Assembly: GCA_036345935.2 (NCBI GenBank)
Contig: JADWOT020000010.1
Span: forward strand, 6,684,587 to 6,748,586
Direction of reading: 5' to 3'
Source: Taenia hydatigena
Taxonomy: Eukaryota; Platyhelminthes; Cestoda; Cyclophyllidea; Taeniidae
Length of the DNA: 64,000 nt
Within the stretch, counting starts at the first letter, position 1, and the number at the start of each line of letters is the position of its first letter. This document shows positions 13,201 to 26,413 of this stretch, piece after piece. Under the pieces are notes generated by a model. That model made no database searches and had not been told where the DNA came from. It saw nothing but the letters and a program-made list of their open reading frames with translations. Both the position numbers and the translations under genes were made by a program.

Positions 13201-16200
13201 CCTCTTGCATATTTGATGATTGCCTTCCTGGTGCAGTTATATTTTGAGGCAGCACGCAACTTTTTCTTTAACTAGCTAGAAAAAAAACATTTCTAAAGAC
13301 GGTGTGGACACTTAAGAAGGATTTCCAAGGCCATTGGCATGTGGAGACCTAATTACCTGAGTTGACTACCTTCAGGGACGATGTAAGAGTAAAAAGTCCA
13401 GTGGCGCTTACTTACGTGGGGAGCCGAGGCTGGACGAGACTGGTACACCTCCATGGCCCGCACTTTAGGTCGCCATTAAAGGCTTTTTTTTTCTTTACCG
13501 GACACAGCCATGTTTACTACGCTCTATCGCTAGGTGTAAACAACATGACCTTGTCCACTTCTGTCGTTCTCCTCTATGATTGACCAATAAAAACGTTAAA
13601 AAGGTGCTGCCTTCCCTCTCTCCCTCCCTTTCTCCCATCCAAATGTGAGGTGGAGAATCGTTACTTAGTCGAGTTTTATGACTTGCGATGTGAGAATTTT
13701 TAAAAACATGCTTTTGTTGAGTTGGCCTTGTCGCTTGAGTTGATTGGAGGGAAGCTTGTGCACGGTTGTTTGATCTTCAGGGAGGAGTTCAGCCTAAACG
13801 ATGCAAAATAGCATCAGCTGGGGACAAATGTAGCCTCTTGGAGGTGAGTGGATTAAAATGGGGACAACCTATGGCATGCTAGTTTACTTGACAACAACAC
13901 ATCAACTCGCTCATAAAAGCCTTTCGAGTGAAGAACAAACAAACAAACGAACCATCTTCCAAGTGCAGTCCCATCTGTTAGTAGTGCTTGATGGTGAGAT
14001 TGAGTTCCCTCCCTAGTTGAGGCGACTGTTGGCCTGTAGCTTAATCACGCATCGTAAACACCACTGAAAACTCCAGCCTAAGTTACTTACTGCATTAGGG
14101 ACATCAAGTAAGTCCTCACGATCATGAGGAGGGGCGGAACTCCCATCTCGATCCGCCTCTCCCTAAAAAATGTTCATTAAGTAGCACAGATTCCAGATAA
14201 AAGTTTAAGTTATTAAACCCTCGTGGAAGCCGCTTCTCTTGAAGTTCTCCTCATTCGTTAAATCCGATGATGGGGCAAATTTTGTTAAAGATAATGAAGA
14301 AGCGTCCTCTTTTACGACCGCTTTGATGATGACCGCATTTGTTTAGCAACTGGTGTCAGTGTCTACTTGCCCGATCTCCGGATTTTGTAGTTAAGGGAGA
14401 GGAAACACATAAATTTCCTTTTTGAACTCTTACAGTAAGATGCTAGTTAATGGCATCTCCACTTTTCTAGATAAGGTTGAGAGAGTGAGGCGTGGAAGAG
14501 GACGGGAAGGGCGAGGTGATGCTTGAACGCACTAAGGAGTCGCAGAACTTCCCTTTACATCCACAACCGCCTGCATACAAAAACGTGTCCAAAAGTTTTA
14601 TCAAATTAGCACGATAATTAGACTTGCGCACTGTCTTCCGCTCAATTGCTTGTCAACTTGTCAGAGTTTTAAATTATCATTGTGGCGCCCAGTAAGCATG
14701 GAAGGCTCGATTGACAAGGTGACATAACAAGGTGAAAGATGAAACAAAAAACCCCTTTGTGACTTGTCAAAGGTATGTCACCGTTCATCCTGACTGCACT
14801 ATTTAGTGCCTCTGTAAGGCACCTTTTTGATTTGACAGTTGCCAGTATCTCGGTTGCAGAGGTACGGAAGTCTTCCATTATTCCTTATGCCATAGATGGG
14901 GCAGCAGAGGGTTGGAAGTCAGGATCATCTGGAAGTGGATCTCATCCAAATGACAAGAATTAAGAACCAATGGCACATTCCAGCCTCGCGATGGGAACCG
15001 ACTTTTGGACTAACAAGGTTTTCTGTAGTCAACTCCAAGCACTCTGCTTTCGGAGGATTTTTGTACAAAATGGTGGGTTGAACAGTGAGGCGAAGTGACA
15101 CTCCTCCCGATTCCCACTGTCTCTACTTTATCACTACTTTTCAAGCATAATACCTTTCGGTCATTGTTAGGCAAATTCTGGTGTCAATGATCAGCTTGAG
15201 ATTGTAAAACTTGAATGGAAAGAAAAACGAGGGAAAAACAGACTTAGCAGCATCTCTCCAAAGGCATTCAAAACCGCTGTGACTTCACCGCTCACTTCCA
15301 TTTTCCTCCACCTTCACCTCTAACTCTCCAACTGCTTTTTTAGTCATCATAGAGGACCTTCGTCAACTATGCGCTTTTCGCAAGGCCTCCGTGTGACTAA
15401 AGAGGCGAAGGTTCTTAAAACACAAGTCTTCCCTAAGGCACCAACCCGAACCATCAGCAGATCTTCAAACCTGGAGCCGTCTAAAGAAGGAGCGGCAATC
15501 ATAGGAATTAGCGGAGTGGTGTGGAGCCTAGAGGAAAGTTATTCACTCTCTTTCCCCATTCTATGCAAATTTGTAGTAAACTTTTGGACAGGGTGTTTGT
15601 CCAGTTCGCTCCTCAAAAAATGGCCGAAGCTGGCAGATTTTGAGGGTGCTTCTCGTCCAGAATCCCATTTAATCGCATTTAATGGTAAGGAAACATAAAT
15701 TGCTTGCCAACTCAACAACAGTGAGTTGAAAGCCGTCAATAAAAGGAAGGTTTATGGCCTGAAAGCAAGGCGGCTGTAGTACTAGCAGTAGTTATAACCT
15801 CGGATCCAATGACAGTGACAATTTACACGCAATGAATTGCCTTTAGGTCCCGAATGAAACAGCTTCATCATCTCTGTACTTGGCATTCTTTTGTGGTGCT
15901 GTTCTGTTGCCACCGTGTGAATTACTTAGGTCAGATGTGGTGGGGATGATCAGAGGTGAGGTTGAAGGTATTCTTGATGGAAACAACCTGCCCTACTGAC
16001 TGGTGGAAATACGACTAGACGGCTACAAACCCGTATAATACTCATGTATGTCCCTACATGTGCTTCCTCCAAGGCAGTCGTCCACACACGGATGTAGAGA
16101 GTGAGATTTCCGGCTCTTGTAGTGCCCCCCCACCGGCCTATCCACAACCACACTGACGCGGTTAACACTTGGTTCGGCCTCCGTCCGGATCCCTGTTCTG

Positions 16201-18830
16201 CCATCCCAAGGTACTCAAGCTAGAAAGATCAGGCTGCTGTATAGAGGTGATATGCGATCGCAGTCAGGTGGTTGCTTCTTGACCTTGGGGAAACCATAAC
16301 TCCGGATAGCCTGCAGTGAGGGAGTTTCCTTGTGAGACTCCGACGCCAAAAATCTCACGCAAGTAGCCTCCCCGGTCATGAACCAGTTTGATCACCTTGA
16401 AGGCCTTCGATAAAATGCATCTTCTGTTCAAAAAAAGCATTTCGTTGTGTAGGGTATCTTATCACGCCATCCCAACGGATGTTGGAGTCAATCTTTTGCT
16501 ACTTTATCAGGGGAAAAACGTAGTGTTTGCTGCGTCGTACCTCCTAACAAGTTCACTTTTATCACAGAATCCAGTCCGTCCCAATTCCCACATTTCGTGC
16601 TGAAGGTGTGTGTTGGTTGTACGTACTTCTTTCAATCCTCCTTGTTCCCTCTCTTCTACGCCTTTGACAGTGGTGGGTGCTGTGGTGTCTAGGCTTCACA
16701 GCAAAACTTCTTGATTTTACCGGGAAGGAAGTGACTTCTGCTTAGCAAGAAAACATCCCAATGGAAAGTTGGTGAATAATTTAGGCGTGTTGTCACCGAT
16801 CTTCTCCACCGTACCGAAGAGAGGTGGGACACTAGTCCTCATTGACATGCGCCAAGGCGGAGTCGTGTCACAGAGTACGCGAAGTTAAACTCAGGCGATT
16901 GAAAACATTTCCTCACATCATTGCATAGCCTTGAAAATGTGACCGCTGCTGTCAAAGCGCCTTCGAGGTAAATAAATCTTTTGCCTTGTCATCACATTCT
17001 GGCTCCGATTGGGGCGAAATCTCAGGGGAAATCGTGAATTATTCACAGGATTTTTTTCATACATCCACAATCACTTCTCTAGTGCAGCCACGAGATCGCG
17101 CTTGGCAAGTTTGACAGCACATTGCATCACCAACGCACGGGAAAGTGGATTTGAACGGTCAGGTAGCCTTGCCTCTCGAGCGTCCCAGGAGGTATATGGT
17201 GGAACAAAACCCTTGTACTTGCAAGCTGCACCCATATAGACATGCAAATGTTTTCTACAACTTATCTATTTCATTTCTCTTCAGCTCCAGGTAGAATTTG
17301 CGACTCTTTGATCAATGGCATGATGACGAGTTGACAACTCACTTCATAGGGCTGTAGCTACCAAATTTGGCTTATACGCGTCTAATCGACTTGCATAAAA
17401 GAAGCAAAAGAGCATTTTGTGCCTTCTCCCTCCAAAAGTGGTAGTAAATTGGCTTTCCTGAAGACAGCAACGCCTTACAGTTAGAATGCATCCTCACCAA
17501 GTCATGCACACCATCAGCTTCACTTATCCGTGTGATAGAAGAAGTCCTCAAAAAAATCCACTTTTTGGTCATGTGGAGAGCGACAATGAGAGGTTGTCAT
17601 GGTGGCGTAGGCGTAAGAGGTATTGCCAGTGATTATTCGCTGACTAGGGAGAAGTGCGTCCCTACGTCAGCTTTACAACCTGTTTCCAATGCAGTGATAC
17701 CTGATACATTCACATGCACTCCTTTCTTTTTTTTCCAAAAAAGCACGAGAAAGTTGTGGCAGATGTGATTCACCCGGACAGATACAAGTAGATTTGTGTG
17801 TAAAAGTAAGCCAGATGGTCCAAATCTCCCAGTTGATACCAGCGTCACATTCGATGGCCATGAAACGTTAGCACGGAGTCGTTAGCCGGAATGGAGCTGC
17901 GTAGCTTTCCATTAATAGGAACAAATTTATGCGCACTTTGATGTAACGCGTACTATTGTTCTTACTGAAGGGGCGTGTAAACTTCACACTTTCTTTCTTT
18001 CCCTTCCAAAGTGGCATAGAAGGGTAATGAGTCCGGCAGAGGCGACACCGCCGACAGCAGATCAAACCAATTAAAAACGCTTTTTACAGCGCAGTTGAAG
18101 TCGACTGGCCAGACGTAGGAAGTGAAAAAAGAAATTAGAGACAAATAGACGACAAAAGTTGTTTATTCTCATTTTCTTTCGGCGCCAAAAGACAATGGCA
18201 TAATGTGACCCATCTCGAACAATGCCTTAACTAAAAAAGCTTTAGCACCCTTTTAAACGGCGATAGAAAAAGCAGCAAAAGGTTCAAATAACAAAAGAGG
18301 CAATAAAGAGGCATTTTTTTCAATCTTATGACCGTATTATTGCATACATAAAGGTTCTCATGCATTTCGCCTGAATAGGCAGGCGATCATTAATGGGCCT
18401 TTTAAAAAAGTCTCTGATTTTTCATGAGACCTGGTGCATCCCAAGGCTCTTTTTGAATAAGTCAAATAGTTGCCTAAAATAAAAAACAAACATGCAAAAA
18501 AACTTTAGGTAAAGGGATTATAGGTTGCCGGTGGACAGCCTTCTTAAACGATACGGTACGATTCGCATGACGGAGGCACTACCAAGCATTTCAGAATAAA
18601 AAAGGCAGAAAAATTATCCAACCTTTAGTGTTTCCTTGCACTAAAACGCAAAAAACTAGTTTAAAGATGCAAAATTAACGTCATAAGTCGCGTTCTCGTG
18701 GTCATGACCTTGACCAATTACACAAGTGAGCCAATCAGAGCGCTCGCCGGACCTCATCCAATGGGAAGCCTCTGTGTGTCTGCATAATTCCAAATCCACC
18801 TCCTTGTGCCACTTTTGATGCCACGTTGAG
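10291..18830. other. Gene-poor stretch
   Basis: About 8.5 kb in which I can support no complete gene. It holds the poly(A) signal of the upstream gene (10582-10587) and a possible terminal exon at 12789-12892. Several open frames of 60-110 codons (for example 15369-15698, +, and 14669-14878, -) lack consistent splice partners. The last kilobase (18150-18660) is A/T-rich and is probably upstream sequence of FABP. Confidence 0.4.
12789..12892 (+). CDS. Possible terminal exon of an unidentified gene
   Basis: A strong acceptor (pyrimidine-rich tract, CTTCCTCCAG) precedes a 33-codon open stretch ending in TAG, hydrophilic and basic toward its end. The incoming phase would be 1. No upstream partner exon was found, so this may be chance. 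Confidence 0.18.
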
Positions 18831-19208
18831 ATGGAAAACTTTCTAGGCACCTGGAAAATGACCTCGAGTGAGGGCTTCGACCGTGTGATGGCTCGTCTCG
18901 GCGTTGACTTTCTCACCCGCAAAGCCGGCAATGCCGCCAAGCCAATGATGAAGCTGTCCGAGGTGGAAGATGGTGCTGATTCCAAAACCTACTGCCTTAA
19001 GACCATCAGTGCTTTCCGTAGCACTGAGGTGCAGTTTCGACTGCAGGAGCCTTTCCTGGAGACCACTCCGGATGGAAGGAAGGTGAAGACGGTGATTAGT
19101 TTGGAAAAAGACGAGACAGATGGACAGTGGGTTCTTCGACAATGCCAAGTGGGTGACAAGGTGACGGATATTGATAGACGTTTGGACGACATCGATCTTA
19201 TGCGATCG
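18831..19208 (+). CDS. FABP: Fatty acid-binding protein (FABP/lipocalin superfamily), first exon
   Basis: A cytosolic beta-barrel carrier of long-chain fatty acids; tapeworms cannot make fatty acids and rely on such proteins for host lipids. The 126 codons start MENFLGTWKM and match the FABP signature near the N-terminus: G-x-W-x-M, four residues, G-F-D-x-V, at residues 6-19. The opening closely resembles Echinococcus FABP1 from memory. Strands continue through LQEPFLETTPDGRKVKT and VTDIDRRL. The family is usually about 132-134 residues, so the last beta-strand must come from another exon. A consensus donor (GTAATT) sits at 19209, in phase 0. One candidate last exon is 19458-19508 (16 codons, containing LTVNELL, then TAA), with AATAAA at 19686-19691, but it lacks the usual Arg-x-Tyr near the C-terminus. 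Reading on past the donor would give an unlikely hydrophobic tail. Compared with the Echinococcus protein there are extra residues around 45-55 and 100-106. Confidence 0.85.
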
Positions 19209-19685
19209 GTAATTGTCCCCACTTTTTTTCTTTCTTCTTGCCTATCAATTCTTGTCGTTACAAGTGCATTTTAAATGTCCTGCCTTATTCTGCTAGAAGG
19301 CCTGAAGTTGTACCTTTCAAATGAATACCCTTCATGACGGTCACTACTTGTCACTTCAGAAAAGACCGCTTTAGCAGTCTACTAATCACTGTACTTCATT
19401 TAAGCCAAAATGTTGCGGCAAAATGTTTTTCCAGTGTCGCTAGAAATGATTATTTAGCCAGGGACCCCAAACTTGACAGTGAATGAACTTCTTCAACAGC
19501 ACCTCTAACTTCTCTAATTTTCCTGCTAAAAAGCCATTTTCATGTTGGAGAACTTCACGGTGCTGAGTCTAATAGCGAATTTTAACTGATTTCATCTTCA
19601 TGTCGTCCATTCGAGGGTCGTGATGTCAAAAGACATTGACCTTTATCTAAAGGGTGGCAACAAAGCGTCATCCAGTGGGTGATCG

Positions 19686-19691
19686 AATAAA
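19686..19691 (+). terminator. Candidate poly(A) signal for FABP
   Basis: AATAAA, 178 nt beyond the TAA of the candidate last exon. Position and strand fit; usage is not shown. Confidence 0.35.
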
Positions 19692-20244
19692 ACTGATTTC
19701 CACGTAAAATCCTACCTCAACTTTGCACATATTTAAGCGGTTTACCAGTCGCAGGGTATTCACGTGCGACAGGGAGGCGGTGGAATAACGACACCTCCGT
19801 TTCCGCTACAATAAACCCAAATTGACACGCCAATCACTAGCGAGGACTTTTAATCTTATTCGGCTGGGAAGACAATGTTTTACGCAACTTCTTAATAAAA
19901 AAGAAGTAGCAATTAAAAATTTTACTCATTTCACAAAGGCAACCTGACTTGGGTCGAGTTAAACCATCCCGACCTCGTCGGATTTGGTTGGTGCGACTCC
20001 TCGGGGCTTGTCGCAGACGCCGCTGCTTATTTTCCTCCAAACCACTGTTTGCTGAAGTGCCCGCAGGCTTGTCTAGCTTTTGCGGCTACATTTTTCATGC
20101 AATATTTGGTCTAAAATAATTTACCTCTCGCCACTACTTTGGTGCGTGTGTTGATAAATGCATTCGCCACCTCTAGGCTTTCGACGTCACTTTTTGCGGG
20201 AAATTTTTTTCCCCTAAGACTTGATCCTTTTACTGATAAAATGA
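19692..20244. other. Intergenic, no gene seen
   Basis: Nothing beyond short frames on both strands. Confidence 0.4.
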
Positions 20245-20637
20245 CTAGACATTTGCCAAATAGCATCTCGTATTTTTAGTTAAATGAGTGAGGTGGAGAC
20301 AACCTTTCCAGGAAATACAGGCTGTAAAGCAATTAGGTCCTGCACAGTAGCTTCCATCACCCTTGAATAACATCAGTCTTTGACATGCGGTGAGGGGGAT
20401 TGTTCCCTCACTCTGGCCAAGGAGGGATGCATTTTCTAACGTGAAGGGATTGGGTTAAAGAAAGGAGGTTTTATAGGGCTCATTTCTCACCTTTACTGAC
20501 CATCGCAACATTAATGCTCCCTTTCTCCCGAGGCGCACATTTAGGACGAGTCGGAGAGGGCCAGGGCGGGTCAGTAGGTTACGGAAAGGCCCATTCCTCC
20601 TACTATCATCAAACGTAGTCAATCCTGTGCAAGGCAA
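20245..20637 (-). CDS. Weak two-exon model, small Cys-rich protein (~104 aa)
   Basis: Not recognised. Exons on the minus strand are 20637-20491 (49 codons from ATG) and 20412-20245 (56 codons including TAG), joined in phase 0 over a 78-nt intron with a good donor (AAG|GTGAGA) and acceptor (TTGGCCAG). The first exon is Arg/Leu-rich without Cys after its start; the second has six Cys. No AATAAA was found nearby. Both exons are long enough to be suggestive, but chance cannot be excluded. Confidence 0.25.
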
Positions 20638-23600
20638 GGAGCTCTTAACGGCAATTAAAGCTTCTCCGGTCTAAGAAAGCTGTATCTAGGCGGGAAAAAA
20701 CACTTGAGTGCATGGTTGATCGGGTCTGCCTTCGGTATCCGCTTGTTTTATTTCTCCTCCCAAAGAGTAACCCGCTATGGACGTTTCAATTTCCCCACTA
20801 CATTTAACATTAATACTGTGCCAACTTTAGATTTGCTTTACTTAGTTTGACCTAACGACTGCCACCTCGTGGTTGGAAGGCGCTAAGTCTTACCTTCAGC
20901 ACTGAGGTGCTGGTGTTGACGTCTCCACCGCTGCCATGCTTCCTACACAAGCATTCGGCTCTGAAGCCAAATTATAAACAATTGAAGGCTAAAAATTCCG
21001 GTAAAAGTACACAATCAAGCAAAAACACCTAAGTACTGAATAAAACAGTCAGTTGAACGTTCTATTTCTGACTAGGTGTTCTTTTGTTCCACATACAATA
21101 AAATAAATCGCTGAGCCGCGTCCGTCAATGGACAGGACTATAAATGTTTTGTTTACCATTAGGCCAAATGTGAGAGAAAGGGAGAGGCTTTACACAGGGG
21201 ATTAGCCCCTAACACCCTACTTTTGATGATAATTTATTCAATTTTGATGGATGCTCTCTTTTATAACATCCACCACAAGGTCTGACAACAAGCCTGAATG
21301 TAGGCTGACATTCAAAATTACTTTTAAATGTTTCCTAACGAGGGGTGGGAAAGCACTTCAAACGAAATTTGCCGCTACAAATGTTTACAAGTAATGAGAC
21401 GCTTGCAGAGGAGGGAAGCGAATGAACTTCAAACGGTCAACTGGGGGGAGGGGGGAGGCGGGGGAGAAGAACCCCCATCCCCCCCTTTCCCCCTTGCTCC
21501 CTTTTCCCTGTCACGTGACGAGGAGACACAGGTTTTGAGCCATCCGCTCTGGAGGTTGCAAAGCTTTATCCTGATGCTCCCTATCGTTCCGCGTATTGGT
21601 TTAAATTTTTTAACAATATATCTTCACAAATGGACAGGTGAAGGTATCAAGGCATCCAATCAGTCGTTGTGTCAACTTTTTATTCTAAAAGCTACTCAAA
21701 GTTGGGGTGACACTGAAGCAGAACTTTTGCCTCAACTCGATTGATTGCAATTTATACGCATGAAGTTCATCCCCAACCATCGCGCTGGTAGTACTCCTAA
21801 GGCCGGGAATGATTTCCGGACTGTGAGGGGTGTGAGGGAAAGCGAGGAAAGCCTCCAATAGGGATCATTTCTGCGCTTCAGTAATTTATTTACCTGAAAT
21901 TATCACCGGCCCTCAGATAGGGAGTGAACGCGCCTCCTGTGGACGATGGGGATTTATTATTATTGCCGCCCTCCTTACCACCAGCCTGGCCCACATTTTG
22001 TGGGGCAGTACTTCTCACCCGAAGGGAGAGGAGTAAAAATTACTGCCTCATTCTCTCCCACCTCACGGGAACTAAGAGAAAGAGAGAGAGACAGTGAACA
22101 CTTCCACCTAAGTAATCTCCATGAGTGCCTTCCCTCTTCCCTACGTTTACAAGTGCATGGCCCGAGTCGTTCCTTACCTTGATGAAGACCTTCCCAACTT
22201 CATGCCCAAGCAGACGCCTTAAACACCAGGCTTTAACCAACCAATAGTCTAAACAATTTGATTAACTGGACCTTTTTTAATTTTCAAATTGCTAAAAGTG
22301 GTGCAAAACCTCTGCTGATAAAGGGGTAATTCGTCAATTCATGGCTAAATCACTTCATGTTTTGTAGATATTTGTACAAACAAAACAACTTTATTCTTTC
22401 TGTCTGGTTGTGAGGAAAAACAGAGTGTCGCCTTTTTGAGAGAGATGGATGCTTTGGCTTTCCCTAGGGCATAGGATTTGATGCCGCCCTCGATTGAGTG
22501 ATATCATCGGTGGGAAAAGTAATTAGCCGCCTTAGTCCCTTCCCTCCCTTTTTCTCTGCCCTTTTTCACTTCTCGTTACATTCAAAGAAGGGTAAGCAAA
22601 TTTAATCGGTTCCTCAGAGATTAAATGATGCAAAATGCCTTACCGAATCTACTGCCATCAGGTTTCAAAATTGTCAATTCCCACTCGATCCACACCAAGA
22701 GGCGCAACAATGCAAATAAATCGAAGGAGTGACTTAATAAATAGAAAGGGTGGAAGGGAGGGCTTTATCCATGCCACCGGCGAGGCGATCGATTGATGTG
22801 GTCAAATACTACTTAATTGCCTCCCCCCACAAAAGTAGTACTTCTCTCCAAATTTATGCAATTTATTTTGCGTTTCACTAAATACTTATTTCTCATGCAA
22901 AACTTATTTAATTTATCTTGTCCTCCCCTTTTTTTTTCAAGACAATACGCGTGGATGAACTTGTCAGTGTGCGCATGTACCGTCGGCAAAAGAATTGACA
23001 GCCTAAAAAAAAGAGAGAAATCGAGGTGGTGATGGGAGAATTTGGCAAAACAAAGAAACATTCCACAGTCTGGAGTGAGGTGCATTTATGTGCCTCCTTC
23101 TTCCCCTTCCTGTGACCCCAGTTTCCGCCCTATAGCTGAACCACACTTCCACCTTAATCCATCTCCCGATTTTTGGCCTTTAAAGAAGCGGACATGCTAC
23201 CACTGTATGTGTGCCTGCTCTGCTTCGCTTTTATCCACCCATACGTAATAAGAATTGTTTCTTTTGGGTGATTGCGCAATTAACTAATCCACTTTAGCAC
23301 CTTTTATTGGCTTTTAAAACACCAGACAATTGGTTAGCTAGCAATTGCGATGTTTATGTAGGGAAGAAAATAGAATTGTGGCTAAAATAGCAGCCTATTA
23401 GAATGCGTGCAGTAGCCTAACTAATGACACCTCGATTACTGGTGCTGTTTGGTCAGCAGCTGCCATGTCTCAGTTATTGTCACCAACGTTTTGACCTTAC
23501 CACCCTAGCAGAGGCATTGACTGCCACACTGTAGGAGGGGACCCAAGGGGCCTGAAGCAACTAGAGCGTGAGAATTTACACGAAACAGATGTAATCTGGG

Positions 23601-26401
23601 AGTTTGATGGTTGCACAAGGCAATGGCTGTAGAAGTTGACGAGCAGGTAGTCAAAATGACAGAACGTCCCCACAAGCGACAACTGATTACTCAGTTGCAT
23701 TTGGCTTTTCAAACTATGCTCGCAGTGTGAATATGGTGAAAACAAAACCATTTTTGCGACTTTTAAGGAGCTGGGTTTTCGTATGGAAGGTGATGGACCA
23801 AGGAAATTGCCAACATTAGGCTTCGCTGTCTTGAGTCATGAATAAGGAGTGCCATTGGGATGGTGATGATGAAGATGATTGGGCAGAGAGTTTGTCCAAC
23901 TCCAGTTCCTTTCCACTTTGGACAGATTTCGTCCCTCAGAAACCAAGGAAAGTTGTATTTTGTTAGTTTTAAACACGAACACAACCTATTAGGGATGTCA
24001 CTTCAGTGATACACCCGGTTTCGCCAAGAAAGAATTCTTCCTCTCCTGACATACTCGTTTACTCTAGTGTAAGTTTATTAAACAAAACAATTTTAAAGCA
24101 ACTTTCTTTGACGAGTCTGTTGGTCTGTTTGTGGTCTGTTGCCACAGCAACCAAAATTACCAACTGCCGACAGGTTGCTTCAGACAGCAGCATTAATCTT
24201 TGAGGGAAAGGCAGACTGCAGCCAGGAAAGCCACCTCAGAAATGGAGGATTTGTGTGAATTCGGTGGATTGCACAAAGGAGTGCCTTTTGGACAGCTCTC
24301 CAACTGAGAAGATTGTAAGTTTTGTCTTTGCTTCCTCGCCTTTCTTGCACTCACTTTCCTTTCCTTTCCGTATTTTCACTACCAAGTCTACTCCTGCTCC
24401 CACTTCAGTAGTACTTCCACACCATCTGCCTTCTCTACTACCCACACTACCAGTCACATCTCGTGTTTGACATGCTAATCCGCGTCACTTCAACTCAGGA
24501 CTACCCAACTCACTCTCCCATCCCATTCCTCTCCTCTTTCCTCCCTATGCTGTCCCCATCACATCACATCGCATTGCATTCCACTGCTTCATTTCACTTT
24601 ATTCCACTTGAACCCCAATCTTATGCTCACTTTGTCTACTTTGACAGCTTTTATTACACGTTGACATTGGTTAGTAGGGGATAAAGCTTTTTATAGAACG
24701 GTTTTACGGAAACAAAATCCAAAGCACGAACAATCACGACCTCACATTATTGTGCAAGAACAAAGGGGTGCTCTACTGAGTCGCCAATAACTTTATCTGA
24801 TCTGTTTTGATGGCACATACTGGTTGTTTATTATGTGCTACCCCGGAAACAGACTTTTAATGGCGGTCCATTTTGCTGTCAAGTTGTATAGATGATGGTT
24901 ACGGACGGTACGGATTATTTGCATCGGGGACAGTGGAGTTTGAAAGGCCTGGAGACTGGGGTACCATAGCTAATCCCCCAGGTGGGGCTGACAGATCCTC
25001 TAGAGGTGCTTTGTATCTTCCAAACGGTCAAGAAGACTTTAACTGGACTAATTAATCCCATTGAGGCTAGCAAAGGCATTCAAATGACTGTCACTACCCC
25101 GTGCTTTCCATCACGCCATTCGGTCGGCATCGTGGACCTTCGTCCGGACGTATTTTACCTCCTTAAGTGATCGAAGAGACAATACTGTCCCCTTGTGGAC
25201 AATTGGTTCCAAAAGATTTATTAATCATGAAAGCTTGAACATGCTGGAGCGTAGAAAACCCTCTTATCGAGGGCACCTTTGGGATTAGTACCGAACAACG
25301 CACATGTAGATTAATTACTAGTGTACAGAGAGACTGTGAGGCTGGGGGATGTAACGCGGGCCTTAATGTCAAGAAATAAAGGTCAAATTTGCGATTAGCA
25401 TAGAATCAAACGAATGCCAGGTGGTAATATAGACGTAGTCTTCTTTCTAGCTTTGCGTTTAGGTATTCTTCGCGGCCTGACCTTCTACTCTCACAATGTA
25501 GTCAGGGTGTAAGAAGTCACTGAAAGCGTGTACTTCACATACATCCACATTAATGCCACGGGCCACAAGATACCGAACCATTTCGGGCCGTTTTGATCAT
25601 GAGATCATTGCAACGCGTCGTATTTACTAACAGCGGCTAAGGGATGTGACCTTCTAGATCCGTCACAAAGTCATAACAAGTCTCCTTACCTTAGAATAAT
25701 TGCTTGTAAGCAATAAATAATAAAGAGCAGTGAGGCTATAACCACGTCACGGAGACGAAGTAACGTCTGGAGGAGTTGACTGGCCAGCGAAGTTATGCGC
25801 CCTTTGCATTTCTATTGTTTGAACCGAGTCATGGAGTCGGCTCTCGAATTGGACATCCAGCGCACCCTTGAACATCCCATGGAACAAAAAAAACAAATGT
25901 CGGAGCACTCGTAAGCCCATCCTCTTATATTGAGAGGAATATTTTTTAGCCCGGGGGGGAGGTCGTCTTTAGACAACCCGGTTGACAACGTCAACGAGAG
26001 ACACTTCACCGAGGGAGAAGAATGAAAGGGAAATGATGATGTTCCCGCATTTTTAGGTGTGTTTGAGACAAGTCGGCCGAGTTAGCAGAATACCGTTGAT
26101 TGCTGGACCGCTTAATGATGAGGTTTTTATTTGAATGAATTAACGAATGGAAGAAGCCAAAGGAAAGGAAAGACTTTGTGTTTATGGCTTTCTTTAGAAG
26201 CAACCTCAAGAATACAAAGACGTCGGATGCATCTTGGATTACAGAATACCTTGAGAGACCGTGTAGTTAAAGAGGTCGCACCAGAAATAAAAACTAAAAG
26301 ATCATTAGAGAGACAGAGACCAAGACTGATGGTTACTTTGTTCTCTTCTGCTTGAGAAGGCGTAGTGGTAATTGGGAGTTTTGCGCGCATCCCGGGGGAT
26401 T
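20638..26401. other. Gene-poor stretch
   Basis: About 5.8 kb without a supportable gene. G-rich and C-rich runs lie at 21445-21505. A possible reverse-transcriptase relic is at 23763-23984 (see findings). A frame at 24982-25170 begins after an acceptor-like CCCCCAG and ends before an AATAAA at 25375, but has no upstream partner. Confidence 0.35.
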
Positions 26402-26413
26402 TGAGCCTTTTTC

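Noticed and set aside
15369..15698. 109-codon plus-strand frame
   Set aside because: No recognisable domain, no splice partners, and a competing frame on the other strand.
18656..19222. Minus-strand frames of 77-109 codons across FABP
   Set aside because: Antisense shadows of the FABP exon.
24982..25170. Possible terminal exon after CCCCCAG with AATAAA at 25375
   Set aside because: No upstream partner, and a 62-codon open run is expected by chance several times in the window.
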